Source: JBEDUK01 sp963781595 (GTDB lineage: Bacteria; Actinomycetota; UBA4738). Taken from it: 64,000 bases of DNA. A model generated the notes under the pieces. The model ran no database searches and was not told the origin of the DNA. It was given only the letters and a program-made list of their open reading frames with translations. A program made the translations under genes and the position numbers. The stretch is taken from assembly GCA_963781595.1 (NCBI GenBank), contig CAWAGG010000001.1, forward strand, positions 186,001 to 250,000. The letters run 5' to 3'. This document shows, piece after piece, positions 51,612-61,166 of the stretch; the first letter of the stretch is position 1, and each line of letters starts with the position of its first letter.

Positions 51612-53069
51612 TCAGTGAAGTCCAGCGTGACCGGAACGTCCGTCGTCGGGTTCTGTCGGACGATCCGCTCGGACCGCCGGCGCGGATCGATGGCGGAACG
51701 GGAGGCTCACGGCGATCACCGTCTCGCCGGGCTCCGACCGGATCTCGATCGCGCCGCGGTGGCGGTCGACGACGATGCGTCGCGAGATGTCGAGACCGAG
51801 CCCGGTGCCCTCGCCGACGTCCTTGGTCGTGAAGAAGGGCTCGAATGCGCGCGCCTGCACCTCCGGAGGCATCCCTTGGCCTGTGTCGGCGACCTCCACG
51901 ATGACGTTGTCGGCGTCGGCGCGCGTCGACAGGCGGAGCGTGCCGTGCCCGTCCATCGCGTCGATCGCGTTGTCGATCAGGTTCGTCCACACCTGGTTCA
52001 GCTCGCCGGGGATCGCCTCGATGCGCGGGAGGTCGGGCGCGTACCCGCGCATCACGGTAACCCCGTCGCGGAGGCGGTGGCCGAGCATCACGAGCGTGCT
52101 CTCGATGCCCTCGGTCACGTCGGTCAGCTGGACGGACGCGCGGTCGAGCTGCGAGTAGGACTTCACCGCCCCGACGAGCGTCGAGATCCGCGAGGTCGAC
52201 TCCTTGACGTCGGCCAGCAGCTGCGACATCGAGAGGGTCGACGCGACCCAGTCGAAGCCGGGCTCGACCGTGTCCGCATCGAGCACCCGCGCCGCGCGCT
52301 CGCACCACGCGACCTCGACGCCGCCCGCGGCCAGCGCCGGCGCGATCCGCCATCCCTCGTCGACTCCGTGCACCTCGAGCCAGTCGAGGAGCGCCTCCTC
52401 GCGGTCGGCGACCGCCAACGGATCGGCGATGGCCGGCTCGGCCATCAGCTCCCGCCGCAGTCCATCCAGTTCGACGAACCGTTCGGCCGGGAGCGATCGC
52501 TCGGCCAGGCGAACGAGCGACGCCAGCAGCGTCTCGCACGTGTCCTGCAGGGCGTCGACCGCGCGGGTCGCCGCCGACGCGGGGTTGTTGAGCTCGTGGG
52601 CGAGGCCCGCGGCGAGCGTGCCCAGCGCGACCAGGGCCTCCCGCTGGCGCGACAGGGCCTCCATGTTGCGTACCGTGTGGAACAGACCCTCGATGAGGTG
52701 CGCGCTGAACGGGAACCACGTCTTCGTCAGTTCCCCGAAGGGCTCGGCCGGAACCCGGAGCACCCGTCCGGCGCTCGTGCCTCGGCCCGTGGTGAGGTAC
52801 CCGAGCGAGTCGGACCATGCCCGGAACCCGCCCGCCCACAAGCCCGGCCGGTCCATGACGTTGACGACGGACTCCTCGCGTCCGGTTCGTCGAACCAGGT
52901 CGACGCGCCCCTCGAGCAGCACCCACCAGGCATCCGCAGGATCCCCTTCGCGGAAGAGCACGTCGCCGTCCTCGAAACGCACCTCGTCGCCGGCCTCGGC
53001 GAGCTGCCGGAGCTGCTCGTCGGTGAGCCCGTCGAAGAGGAACAGCCCGCGCAGCTCGTCGGCCAGCAT
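51612..53069 (-). CDS. Sensor histidine kinase with N-terminal cyclic-nucleotide-binding-like domain
   Basis: 485 residues. ATG 53069 shares its A with the TGA of the upstream gene (TGATG). Residues 1-118 form a CRP-type cyclic-nucleotide-binding fold (LFDGLTDEQLRQLAEAGDEV, VLFREGDPADAWWVLLEGRV). The phosphate-binding cassette is degenerate (WAGGFRAWSDS, no FGE..L/RxA), so cAMP binding is doubtful. The H-box is AAGLAHELNNPAS (His158), followed by a long helical dimerisation region and the ATPase domain (N-box NLIDNAIDAM, G1 VADTGQGMPPE, G2 GTGLGLDIS). It is probably the kinase for the fused receiver/flavoreductase made from the same transcript. Confidence 0.88.
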   Translation of the reverse strand: MLADELRGLFLFDGLTDEQLRQLAEAGDEVRFEDGDVLFREGDPADAWWVLLEGRVDLVRRTGREESVVNVMDRPGLWAGGFRAWSDSLGYLTTGRGTSAGRVLRVPAEPFGELTKTWFPFSAHLIEGLFHTVRNMEALSRQREALVALGTLAAGLAHELNNPASAATRAVDALQDTCETLLASLVRLAERSLPAERFVELDGLRRELMAEPAIADPLAVADREEALLDWLEVHGVDEGWRIAPALAAGGVEVAWCERAARVLDADTVEPGFDWVASTLSMSQLLADVKESTSRISTLVGAVKSYSQLDRASVQLTDVTEGIESTLVMLGHRLRDGVTVMRGYAPDLPRIEAIPGELNQVWTNLIDNAIDAMDGHGTLRLSTRADADNVIVEVADTGQGMPPEVQARAFEPFFTTKDVGEGTGLGLDISRRIVVDRHRGAIEIRSEPGETVIAVSLPFRHRSAPAVRADRPTEPDDGRSGHAGLH

Positions 53070-54727
53070 CAGATCGTCGCCAGGTACCGGTGCACGAGGT
53101 AGACGGCCATCGCGCCTTCGCCGACGGCCGAAGCCACGCGCTTCATCGAGTCGAGCCGAACGTCGCCCGCCGCGAACACGCCCGGGACGCTGGTCTCCAA
53201 CGTGAACGGAGCGCGGGACAGGGGCCAGCGGGGTGTCTCCGCGCGCGCCAGCAGGTCCCGGCCCGTGATGATGAAGCCCTTCTCGTCCCGCGCGACCTGG
53301 TGACCGAGCCAATCGGTCCGCGGAGCCGCGCCGATGAAGACGAACACCCAGTTCGTCGCCACTTCCTGCTCGCTCCCCGTGGCCCGGTCCGCGAGTGTGA
53401 TCGCCTCCAGATGCTCGTCTCCGCGGGCCGCGACGACCTCGGTCCGGAGCAGGACCTCGATGTTCTCCGCGCCCAGGATCCGCTCGACGAGGTAGTTCGA
53501 CATGGACTTCTCGAGCGCGTCCGAACGCACGAGCATGACCACGCGCTTCGCGTATCGCGCGATGTTCAGCGCCGCCTGGCCCGCCGAGTTCGCCGCGCCG
53601 ACGACGTAGACGTCGTCCCCTTCGCAGGCGCGCGCCTCGCTCGCCGACGCGCCGTAGTACAAGCCGCGACCCGACAGGTCCTGGGCGCCCGGGGCGTCGA
53701 GCAGCCGGTACGAGACGCCGGTCGCGACGATCAAGGCTCGCGCCTCCACTGCAGTGCCGGCGTCGAACCGTACGGCGCGGACCGGCCCACGTACCTCGAG
53801 GCCGACCGCGTCGCGCGCGAGGACCATCTCGGCGCCGAACCGCTTCGCCTGCGCGACGGCGCGGTGCGTGAGGTCCGAACCGGACAGGCCCCTCGGGAAC
53901 CCGAGGTAGTTCTCGATCGAAGCGCTCTGCGCCGCCTGACCGCCCGGGGCTTCGCGCTCGACGACGACGGCGTTCAGGCCCTCGGAGGCGGCGTACACGG
54001 CCGCCGCCAGGCCCGCGGGTCCGCCGCCGACGATGCAGAGGTCGTAGAGGGGTTGCTCGGCGCTCGTGCGGATGCCGAGCGCGGCGGCGAGGTCCTGCGG
54101 CGACGGCGAACGCAGCGCGTCACCGTCGGGCACCAGCACGAGCGGGAGGTCGGCCTCGGTCGCCTCAGCCAGCGCCTCGAGACGGCGCGCCTCGGGGTCG
54201 CGTTCGACGTCGAGCCACTGGTACGGCACGTGGTTCCGCGCCAGGAACGTCTTGACCTCGTGGCTCCGCTCGGACCAGCGGTGCCCGACGACGCGCAGGC
54301 CGACGTCGGCGTCCGGATGGTCTTCGCGCCAGTCGCTCAACAGCTCGTCCATGACCGGGTACAGGCGCTCCGCCGGAGGATCCCAGGGCTTGAGCAGGTA
54401 GTAGTCGAGGCCGATGTCGTTGATCGCTCGGATCGCCGCGTCGGTGTCGGCGTACGCCGTCAGGAGCACGAGCTTCGCGTCCGGGGCGTGACGGCGCGCC
54501 TGATCGAGGAACTCGACGCCCGTCATCCCAGGCATCCGCTGGTCGGAGGCGATCAACGCGACCGGCCGGTCGCGCAAGGCGAGCTCCGCGAGCACGTCAA
54601 GCGCCTGCGCACCCGACGAGGTGCGAACGATCCGGTACTCCGCTCCGTACTGCCTGCGCAGGTCTCGCGCGATCGCCTGTGAGACGGGCGGATCGTCGTC
54701 GACGGTCAGGATGGTTGGCTTGGTCAC
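53069..54727 (-). CDS. Fused response-regulator receiver / thioredoxin-reductase-like flavoprotein
   Basis: 552 residues. Residues 1-130 form a complete receiver: TVDDDPPVSQAIA, phosphoacceptor Asp62 in ASDQRMPGMTG, Thr90, Lys113 in YYLLKPW. Residues ~142-218 resemble a glutaredoxin fold but without a CxxC. Residues ~225-552 are a thioredoxin-reductase-like FAD domain (CIVGGGPAGLAAAVYA, PGGQAAQSASIENYLGF, VYVVGAANSAGQAALNIA, GVFAAGDVRLDSMKRVASAVGEGA). The redox CATC of true reductases is replaced by YYGASASEARA, so disulfide reduction by the standard mechanism is unlikely. Phosphorylation by the coupled histidine kinase may gate flavin redox activity, which is inference. Confidence 0.88.
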   Translation of the reverse strand: MTKPTILTVDDDPPVSQAIARDLRRQYGAEYRIVRTSSGAQALDVLAELALRDRPVALIASDQRMPGMTGVEFLDQARRHAPDAKLVLLTAYADTDAAIRAINDIGLDYYLLKPWDPPAERLYPVMDELLSDWREDHPDADVGLRVVGHRWSERSHEVKTFLARNHVPYQWLDVERDPEARRLEALAEATEADLPLVLVPDGDALRSPSPQDLAAALGIRTSAEQPLYDLCIVGGGPAGLAAAVYAASEGLNAVVVEREAPGGQAAQSASIENYLGFPRGLSGSDLTHRAVAQAKRFGAEMVLARDAVGLEVRGPVRAVRFDAGTAVEARALIVATGVSYRLLDAPGAQDLSGRGLYYGASASEARACEGDDVYVVGAANSAGQAALNIARYAKRVVMLVRSDALEKSMSNYLVERILGAENIEVLLRTEVVAARGDEHLEAITLADRATGSEQEVATNWVFVFIGAAPRTDWLGHQVARDEKGFIITGRDLLARAETPRWPLSRAPFTLETSVPGVFAAGDVRLDSMKRVASAVGEGAMAVYLVHRYLATI

Positions 54728-54758
54728 CTACTGCTCCCGTGTTCAGTCCTGCCCGTGG

Positions 54759-54777
54759 GCGGTCAGGCGGTCAGGCG
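54759..54777. repeat. Tandem GCGGTCAG repeat in the flavoreductase promoter region
   Basis: GCGGTCAG occurs twice head to tail (54759-54766, 54767-54774) and is followed by GCG, 32-50 bp upstream of the ATG at 54727 (minus strand). Position and periodicity suggest a regulator site. The receiver protein itself has no DNA-binding domain, so another factor would bind. Confidence 0.35.
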
Positions 54778-54841
54778 CGTCGGCGCACACTCTAGGGCGC
54801 GCGGCGGCCGTCGTGGCATCGATCCGATACCTGTACGACAA

Positions 54842-54874
54842 GCCTCCCGGAGCAGCCTGAATCACCCGGGAGGC
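54842..54874 (-). terminator. Hairpin downstream of the small secreted protein gene
   Basis: GCCTCCCGG (54842-54850) pairs with CCGGGAGGC (54866-54874), loop 15 bases. It is 68 bases past the stop of the minus-strand gene 54942-55454 and upstream of the flavoreductase gene, separating the two transcripts. Confidence 0.55.
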
Positions 54875-54941
54875 CTGCGCATCAACCTTCACTGACGGTG
54901 GGTTGCCCTCACCTACGGAGCACCGGCACTCGTCGCGAGGA

Positions 54942-55454
54942 TCACGGGCCTTGGATCAGCGTTCCCACCTTCTCCAGGACGAGCACCGCCTGACTCGCGT
55001 ACGTGCCCATGCCGAAATGGCCGACCCAGCAGTACAAGTACACGGTGTCGCGCTGGGTGATGGTCCACGTATCCACGATGGTCGCCACTCCATAGACGCC
55101 GTTGGGACCCTGGCCGGATTCGGTTGCTCCGTTGCCGGCGGTGCCGAAGATCCCGTCGTTGCCACCCACGCTCGTCGGAGCCGTGGCACAGATGACGTTG
55201 TCGTTCGGCCCCATGACGACGCCCACGGTGGCATGCACCAGATACGTACCTGCTGGCAGCGATGGAGAGACGGCGATCAGGGTCGCGTTGTTCGAACCCC
55301 CGAGGACCGTCGTCTGACAACAGGTGACCTTGCTTTCGTACACGACGGGCTTGGGCTTGGCGCCCGTCGCCGCATGGGCGTACGCACCCCCGCCCGCGAC
55401 CCCGGTCACGAGGGCGCACACCAGGCCGAGCCACACATGACGCTTCGTTCTCAT
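54942..55454 (-). CDS. Small secreted protein of unknown function
   Basis: 170 residues from ATG 55454 with AAGGAG upstream. A signal peptide (MRTKRHVWLGLVCALVTGVAG..., cleavage near AHA-ATG) is followed by a mature ~140-residue domain. This reads as a beta-rich jelly-roll-like pattern (ATLIAVSPSLPAGTYLVHATVGVVM, TWTITQRDTVYLYCWVGHFG, ASQAVLVLEKVGTLIQ). Four cysteines are present, with a CC pair (VTCCQTT) and two later ones (VICATA, LYCWVG) that could form two disulfides. It is probably extracellular. I recognise no family name. It is flanked by a hairpin downstream and a 330-bp spacer upstream. Confidence 0.65.
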   Translation of the reverse strand: MRTKRHVWLGLVCALVTGVAGGGAYAHAATGAKPKPVVYESKVTCCQTTVLGGSNNATLIAVSPSLPAGTYLVHATVGVVMGPNDNVICATAPTSVGGNDGIFGTAGNGATESGQGPNGVYGVATIVDTWTITQRDTVYLYCWVGHFGMGTYASQAVLVLEKVGTLIQGP

Positions 55455-55786
55455 GTCAACGCTCCTTCTCGAATGGAGGGGCTGAGTGCCACGCCCCAGT
55501 CATCGCTTGCCGAGGAACTGTCGCCGACGCCATCGGTTGCCGGGTGCGAACCTCCCTTCGGTCGGCTGATGGAATGCTTGTTGACGCTGAGCTGTCCGTC
55601 AGCGGCACGTGCCACACTCGCGCGTGTCATTTGGCGCGTACGCGCCCAAGGCCTCCTTCCGCGCACGATCGCGCCCGGTTGATCGGTCGGCCCTGGGTGG
55701 TTCCCACCCTCGCCCCGGCCCTATGCCGTTGTTCAGGTTGAGGCTCGAAGTGACGCTCGGTCCCCACCTGAGCCGGTTCGAGAGGC
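55455..55786. other. Spacer between cyclase and small secreted protein genes
   Basis: No convincing gene lies here. It holds the upstream region of the secreted-protein gene and the 3' side of the cyclase gene. The most striking element is the perfect palindrome GGCGCGTACGCGCC at 55633-55646, flanked by TTGG/CCAA-like bases. It is 180 bp from the secreted-protein start, so it could be an operator or a terminator stem. GCTGA...TCAGC near 55588-55606 is a weaker inverted pair. Confidence 0.5.
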
Positions 55787-57004
55787 CTACGCTCGGGCCT
55801 CGGTCCCGGAGCGGATCGCGCGCGTGAGGCGTACGGGGACCGCGATGCCCTTCAGCTCGACCGGGCCGATCGGCTCGTAGGTCACCGCCTGAGTCGCGGC
55901 CACCTCAACCGTGTCCTCGCTGACCAGCACCTCACTGGGGCCTGCCTTCGCAGCGATCCGCGCCGCGATGTTCACCGTTCGGCCGAAGTAGTCCCCGTCC
56001 CGGAGCACGACCGGCCCCGCGTGCACACCGACGTGCGCTGGCGGCATTCCTGCCGCCGGGGCCTGTTCGACCAGGTCCAGCGAGCACAGCACCGCCTCGC
56101 CCGGGTCGGTGAAGTGGAACATAACGCCGTCACCCAGGTACTTCACCGGACGGCCGCCGCGCCGGCGCGACTCGCGGCTCACCAGCACCGCGAGCGACGC
56201 GGCGAGCTCGGCCGCCGCTTCATCGCCGTGCTCCTCGGTCAGCTTCGTGTAGCCGGTGAGGTCCAGGAACACCATCGCGGGGGGGTTCGTCTGCCGGCGC
56301 GCCGCGACGCCTGCCTGGTCGAGCGCCTCCTCGACGTGGCCCACGACGTGTTCGATGATCGCGTGCTCCTGGTGCCGGCGGTAGAGCCACGAGATCATGC
56401 CCTCGACCTGCGCGCGCAGCTGCGGGCTGATCTGGGAGGCGATCTCGAGCACCTGGCCTTCGCTCATCCCGCCCGCGGTTAGGGGTACCTCCACATAGTC
56501 GTGGAACGACTCCGCTTCGGCGTCCGCGATGCGGCGGAGGTTCTCGCTGTAGACACGGAGCGACCGCATGACGCCCGCCTCCGGCACACCCATCGTCAGC
56601 GCCATGTTCGCGACGGGGAACATCGCCAGATCGTCCTCACGGACGCGGTCGCCGGGCCGCGGCTCCGGCAGCCCGAGCGCCTCGTGGACGCGCTGGACGA
56701 ACTCCATCGTCCACCCGCGCTCGGCGCTCGCCTGCGCGTACGTGACCTCGGAGAAGCCCCGCGGCTCGGTGAACACCAGGTCGAGGAACGCGAACGACAG
56801 GTGGCCCGACGTCACCGCGCGGCCGACGTCGTCGATCGAGACGCCCGAACGCTCGAGAGCCTCGATCAACTTCACGCGCTGGATGTCGCTCCGGCGGTAC
56901 GAGCCGTCGCCGAGCGGCTGCAGGATGCCGATCCGGGTCAGCGTGGCGAGGCGGGCGGGATCCGCGCCGGAGCGCTCGCCAAGCTCGTCCCCGGAGATCG
57001 CCAC
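55787..57004 (-). CDS. Class III adenylate/guanylate cyclase with MerR-like N-terminal region
   Basis: 405 residues from GTG 57004, 19 bp after the purL stop. Residues 1-65 look like a MerR-type winged helix (ISGDELGERSGADPARLATLTRIGIL, YRRSDIQRVKLIEALERSGVS). A helical regulatory segment follows to ~235. The catalytic domain spans ~240-400, with metal Asp248 in VFLDLTGYTKL, Asp292 in VKYLGDGVMFHF, and DGDYFGRTVNIAARI. Both metal aspartates and the adenine-selecting Lys (288) appear present, so adenylate cyclase activity is plausible. The layout resembles Rv1264-like soluble cyclases. It could act near the CNB-domain kinase at 51612, but that domain looks degenerate. Confidence 0.85.
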   Translation of the reverse strand: MAISGDELGERSGADPARLATLTRIGILQPLGDGSYRRSDIQRVKLIEALERSGVSIDDVGRAVTSGHLSFAFLDLVFTEPRGFSEVTYAQASAERGWTMEFVQRVHEALGLPEPRPGDRVREDDLAMFPVANMALTMGVPEAGVMRSLRVYSENLRRIADAEAESFHDYVEVPLTAGGMSEGQVLEIASQISPQLRAQVEGMISWLYRRHQEHAIIEHVVGHVEEALDQAGVAARRQTNPPAMVFLDLTGYTKLTEEHGDEAAAELAASLAVLVSRESRRRGGRPVKYLGDGVMFHFTDPGEAVLCSLDLVEQAPAAGMPPAHVGVHAGPVVLRDGDYFGRTVNIAARIAAKAGPSEVLVSEDTVEVAATQAVTYEPIGPVELKGIAVPVRLTRAIRSGTEARA

Positions 57005-57023
57005 GGCGCGGCCCGGACCCGCC

Positions 57024-59243
57024 TCAGCCCGAACGCCCCATCGCCATCAGGGACGGGATCGCGCCTTCGTAGACCACCAGTGCCTCCCGGACGGGGACCT
57101 GGAACAGGCCGTCGAAATCGATCGTGGCACCGCCGGTCAGCCCGACCCGGGCGATCGGCACGACGCGCTCCTCCGCGAGCTGCCTCGAGGTCCCGCTCGC
57201 GGCCCGGCCACACGGAGACGACGGCCCGCGACGCGGATTCGCTGAAGATCACGACGTGGTCCGGCAGGCCCGTCCCGTGGACCCCGATCCGCAGACCGAC
57301 CCCGCCGGCGATCGCGGACTCGGCTGCAGCGACCGCGGGGCCGCCGTCCGAGCAGTCGTGCGCGGAGGCCAGGAGGTCGCGCGCGGCGGCGTCGGTCAGC
57401 AGCGCGTTCAGGCGTCGCTCCGCCTCGAGGTCGAGCGACGGCGGCGGCCGCTGACCCTCCCGAGGACCACCTCGGCGTACGAGCTCCCCCAGCTCGGGGA
57501 GGGTCTCGCCCAGCAGGTAACCGAGGTCGGGCTCGGGGAACGCCGGGGCACCCGGAGCCGGTAGTCCCCCATCAGGCCGATCATGCCGACCACCGGCGTG
57601 GGATAGATCGCCGAATCGCCGGAGTCGTTGTAGAAGGAGACGTTCCCGCCGGTGACCGGCGTGCCCAGCGCCCGGCACGCGTCGCAGATCCCGCGGACCG
57701 CCTCGGCGAACGGCCCACATGACCTCCGGGCGTTCGGGGTTGCCGAAGTTCAGGCAGTTGGTGATCGGCGAGCGGCCGGGCGCCGATCGCTGGCGACGTT
57801 GCGGGCCGACTCGGCGACCGCGTGCGCGCCGCCCAGGTAGGGGTCGAGGTGCCCGTACCGTCCGTTGCCGTCCGCTCGACACGGCCACCGCTCTGAGGGT
57901 TCCCTCCAGGCGGATCACCGCCGCATCGCCGCCGGGCCCGGCCACGGTCTGGCCCTGGACCAGCTGAGTCGTACTGCTCGACCACCCACCGCTTGCTCGG
58001 CGACGTCCGGCGCGCCGAGCACCGCGAGGAAGGCGTCCTCGATCCGGACCGGCAGCGGGGCTGCGTGCCGGGTCCTTCGCCCTCGCGGTCCTCGAGGCCC
58101 TCGGGCCGCTCGATCGGGCCGCTCGTACACGGGGCCCTCGTCGGCCAGGGCCCCGGCGGCACGTCGGCCACGACCCGGCCGCCGGCGACGACCGGCAGCG
58201 AGCCGCCGGCCCGCAGCGTCCCGACCCGCGGAGGGCGAGGCCCCACTCGCCCGCAGACCGCGCGCACGGCGTCGACGCGATCCGGGCCGGACGATCGGCG
58301 AGCATCCGCTCCTGCGACTCGGAGGTCAGGATCTCGAACGGCTCCATGCCCGGCTCGCGCAGCGGCACCGGTCGAGGTCGAGGTCCGCGCCGAGCGCGGC
58401 GGGCCGCGGAGTCCGACACCGCGCACGTGAGCCCGGCGCCCCCGAGGTCCTGCAGCCCGACCAAGAGGCCGCCGTCGCGAGAGCTCGAGGCAGGCTTCGA
58501 TGAGGAGCTTCTCGGCGAACGGGTCGCCGATCTGCACGCTCGGCCGGGACGGCGTCGGCGTCGTCCTCCAGCGTCCGCGAGCGCCAGGACCGAGACGCCG
58601 CCGATGCCGTCGCGGCCGGTGCCCGCGCCGATCAGCACCAGCGCGTTGCCGGGCGCGCCGGCGCGGCCGGGCAGCAGCCCGTCGGCTCGGCGAGAGCCGA
58701 GGCACATCACGTTCACGGTGGGGTTCGCCGAATGGGCAGGCGCCGAACTCTCACCTCGCCCCCCACGGTGGGAACCCCGATGGAGTTCCCGTACTCCCCG
58801 ATGCCGGCGACCACGCCGCCGAAGAGGTAGCGGTTCCGGGGCTCGTCGAGCGGGCCGAACCGCAGCGGATCGAGCAGCGCCACGGACGCGCGCCCATCGA
58901 CAGGATGTCGCGGACGATGCCCCCGACGCCGGTGGCCGCGCCCTGGTACGGCTCGATCGCGCTAGGGTGCGAGTGGGACTCCATCTTGAACACGCACGCC
59001 ATACCGTCGCCCAGATCGACCACGCCGGCATCCTGACCGGGCCCGACCAGCACGTGCGGACCCTCGGTCGGGAGCGTGCGGAGGTGGATCTTGGTGGACT
59101 TGTACGAGCAGTGCTCGGACCACATCGCGGCGAACATGGCCAGCTCGGCGCGGTTGGGCTCGCGGCCGAGCCTCGCCACGATCGCGTCGAACTCGTCGTC
59201 CGTGAGGCCGAGGGCGCGGTGCAGCGGCGTCCGCGACGTCCAT
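57024..59243 (-). CDS. purL: Phosphoribosylformylglycinamidine synthase, large subunit (many frameshifts)
   Basis: The likely start is ATG 59243 (MDVADA then, after a one-base shift, LHRALGLTDDEFDAIVARLG). It reads through MWSEHCSYKSTKIHLRTLP, FKMESHSHPSAIEPYQGAATGVGGIVRD, DCSDGGPAVAAAESAIAGG and a clean end EERVVPIARVGLTGGATIDFDGLFQVP..., stop 57024-57026. The span (~740 codons) is right for PurL. No single frame covers it; the motifs hop frames many times, each fixed by one base. The gene is almost certainly intact in the organism and the sequence faulty. With PurQ and PurS it converts FGAR to FGAM. Confidence 0.85.
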
Positions 59244-59972
59244 CAGACCGGAGCGTGCGTGCCGGCCCGCGAGCGCGGCCAGGTCGAGGAGCCAGTCGAA
59301 CACCGGGTGGCCCCCGGTCGGCCCCAGGTCGGGGTCGACCGCGTGTTCGGGGTGCGGCATCATGCCCAGCACGTTCCCGCGTTCGTTCCAGATGCCGGCG
59401 ATCCGGCCCGCGCGAGCCGTTGGGGTTGAAGCGCCTCGTCCAGTCGGCCGTCCGGTGCGCAGTACCGGAAGGCCACCTGGCCGTTCGCCTCCAACCGGTC
59501 CAGTCGTCGGCCGAGTCCGCGACGAACTGGCCCTCGCCGTGCTTGATGGGGATCTGGAGCACCTCGCCGTCCGGCACCCTCGTGGCGGCCGAGCCGGTCC
59601 TCGGTCCGCACGTCGACCCAGCGGCAGACGAACGACAGGCCGATCGGTTGCGGATCAGCGCGCCGGGCAGGAGGCCGGCCTCGCACAGGATCTGGAAGCC
59701 GTTGCAGATGCCCAGCACCGGCCCGCCGGCGTCGGCGAAGCGCGCGCACCGCCGGCCATGACGCGGGCGAACCGGGCGATGGCCCCGGTCCGCAGGTAGT
59801 CACCGTAGGAGAACCCGCCGGGGAGGATCACCGCGTCGACCCCGCCGAGGTCGCGGTCGGCGTGCCAGACCGGAACGGGTTCGCCGCCCATCGTCGCGAC
59901 CGCCCGCAGCGCGTCGCGGTCGTCGTAGCGAGCCTGGGAACGTGACCACAGCCGACGCGCGGCTCGCGTCAC
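59243..59972 (-). CDS. purQ: Phosphoribosylformylglycinamidine synthase, glutaminase subunit (frameshifted)
   Basis: GTG 59972 opens VTRAA; a shift then gives SAVVTFPGS, followed by DDRDALRAVATMGGEPVPVWHADRDLGGVDAVILPGGFSYGDYLRTGAIARFA in one frame. The catalytic-cysteine segment LGICNGFQILCEAGLLPGAL appears in another, and the C-terminal MLGMMPHPEHAVDP (catalytic His/Glu) in a third. The order is that of a normal class I amidotransferase of ~240 residues. The end abuts or overlaps the purL start near 59243, but the exact stop is uncertain because of indels. Confidence 0.82.
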
Positions 59973-59987
59973 CGCCGCGGCCTGGCC

Positions 59988-60253
59988 TCAGGTCGCGCGA
60001 AGACGTCCCTCGATCGCGAACGTCTCGATGACCGGGTTCGAGAGGAACCTCTCGCCCATGTCCTCGACTTGCTGCACGCGCGGCCTCCTGGTCCTCGCGC
60101 CTCCACGGTGGAAGTCGAAGTGCTTGCCCACCCGGACATCAGATCCACGTTCGTCCCATCCGAGCGTGGGCAGCGCGTCGTGGATCGTCTTGCCCTGCGG
60201 GTCGAGCGAGGCCTGCTTTCAGCGCGACGACCATCTTGAAGCCGAACCAGCAT
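59988..60253 (-). CDS. purS: Phosphoribosylformylglycinamidine synthase subunit PurS (frameshifted)
   Basis: Corrected by eye, the ~85-residue protein reads FKMVVALKQASLDPQGK, then TIHDALPTLGWDERGSDVRVGKHFDFH, VEA, EDQEAARAQVEDMGERFLSNPVIETFAIEGRLRAT and stop (59988-59990). At least four one-base insertions must be removed in under 270 bp. PurS bridges PurL and PurQ in the bacterial three-subunit FGAM synthase. Its presence fits a small PurL rather than the large fused type. Start near ATG 60253. Confidence 0.82.
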
Positions 60254-60275
60254 CTACGCGGCCCCCAGCCGACTC

Positions 60276-61162
60276 ATGGTACGCGCGCGAACGCCTCGCC
60301 GGTGATCCGCTCGTAGGCCTCGACGGTAGCGCTCGGCGGGTATCCGCCACCACGTCGTCGGGGAGCTCGGGCGGGGGTGGTTCGTGGTCCCAGCCGCTCG
60401 CGTCGAGCCAGTCCCGGACGTACTGCTTGTCGAACGACGGCTGCCCGTGACCCGGCTCGTACGCGTCGGCCGGCCAGAAGCGTGAGGAGTCCGGCGTGAG
60501 GACCTCGTCGATCAGGGTCAGCTCACCGCCCACGAAACCGAACTCGAACTTCGTGTCCGCCAGGACGATGCCCCGCTCCCGGGCATGCGCCGCCCCCGAA
60601 CTCGTACAGCGCGAGCGTCAGGTCGCGGAGCCGCTCGGCCAGGCCCGCGCCCACATGCGCGACGGTCTCGTCGAACGTGAGGGGCAGGTCATGGCCGGTG
60701 GCGGCCTTCGTCGTGGGCGTGAAGATCGGCTCGGGCAGGCGCTGCGACTTCGACCAGCCCCTCGGGCAGCGCGATCCCGCAGACGCGCGCCGTCCGCCGG
60801 TAGTCCTTCCAACCGCTGCCCGTGATGTACCCGCGCGCGACGCACTCGACGGGAACGACCTCGGCCCGGCTGGACCAGCATGGCCCGGCCCGGCGAGTTC
60901 CGCTCGGCGCCGCGGAACGGCGCCGGGAAGGCGTCCGACGTCGGCCGTGAGCAGGTGGTTCGGCACGAGGTCCCCGGTCAGGTCGAACCAGTGCAGCGAC
61001 AGGCCGGACAGCACCTGGCCCTTCCCCGGGATGGGCGTGGGCAGCACCACGTCGAACGCGGAGATCCGGTCGGATGGCGACCATGCAGCAGGTCGTCGCC
61101 CGCCTCGGATACAGATCCCGAACCTTCCCCTGCGGCGATGCATCTCGCTCGGCCAGGCTCAC
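60276..61162 (-). CDS. purC: SAICAR synthase (frameshifted)
   Basis: The start is GTG 61162 (SLAERDASPQGKVRDLY), four bases after the purB stop codon. Later segments in different frames are RISAFDVVLPTPIPGKGQVLSGLSLHWFDLTG, GYITGSGWKDYR, GELTLIDEVLTPDSSRFWPADAYEPGHGQPSFDKQYVRDWL and the tail LPDDVVA...YERITGEAFARVP, stop 60276-60278. The length (~295) matches the longer SAICAR synthases of actinobacteria. It joins aspartate to CAIR. Several one-base indels break the frame. Confidence 0.83.
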
Positions 61163-61166
61163 GGCG

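Noticed and set aside
56938..59718. 926-codon minus-strand open frame over purL and purQ
   Set aside because: It fuses fragments of PurQ, shadow sequence and PurL; only parts match the family, because indels move the true frame repeatedly.
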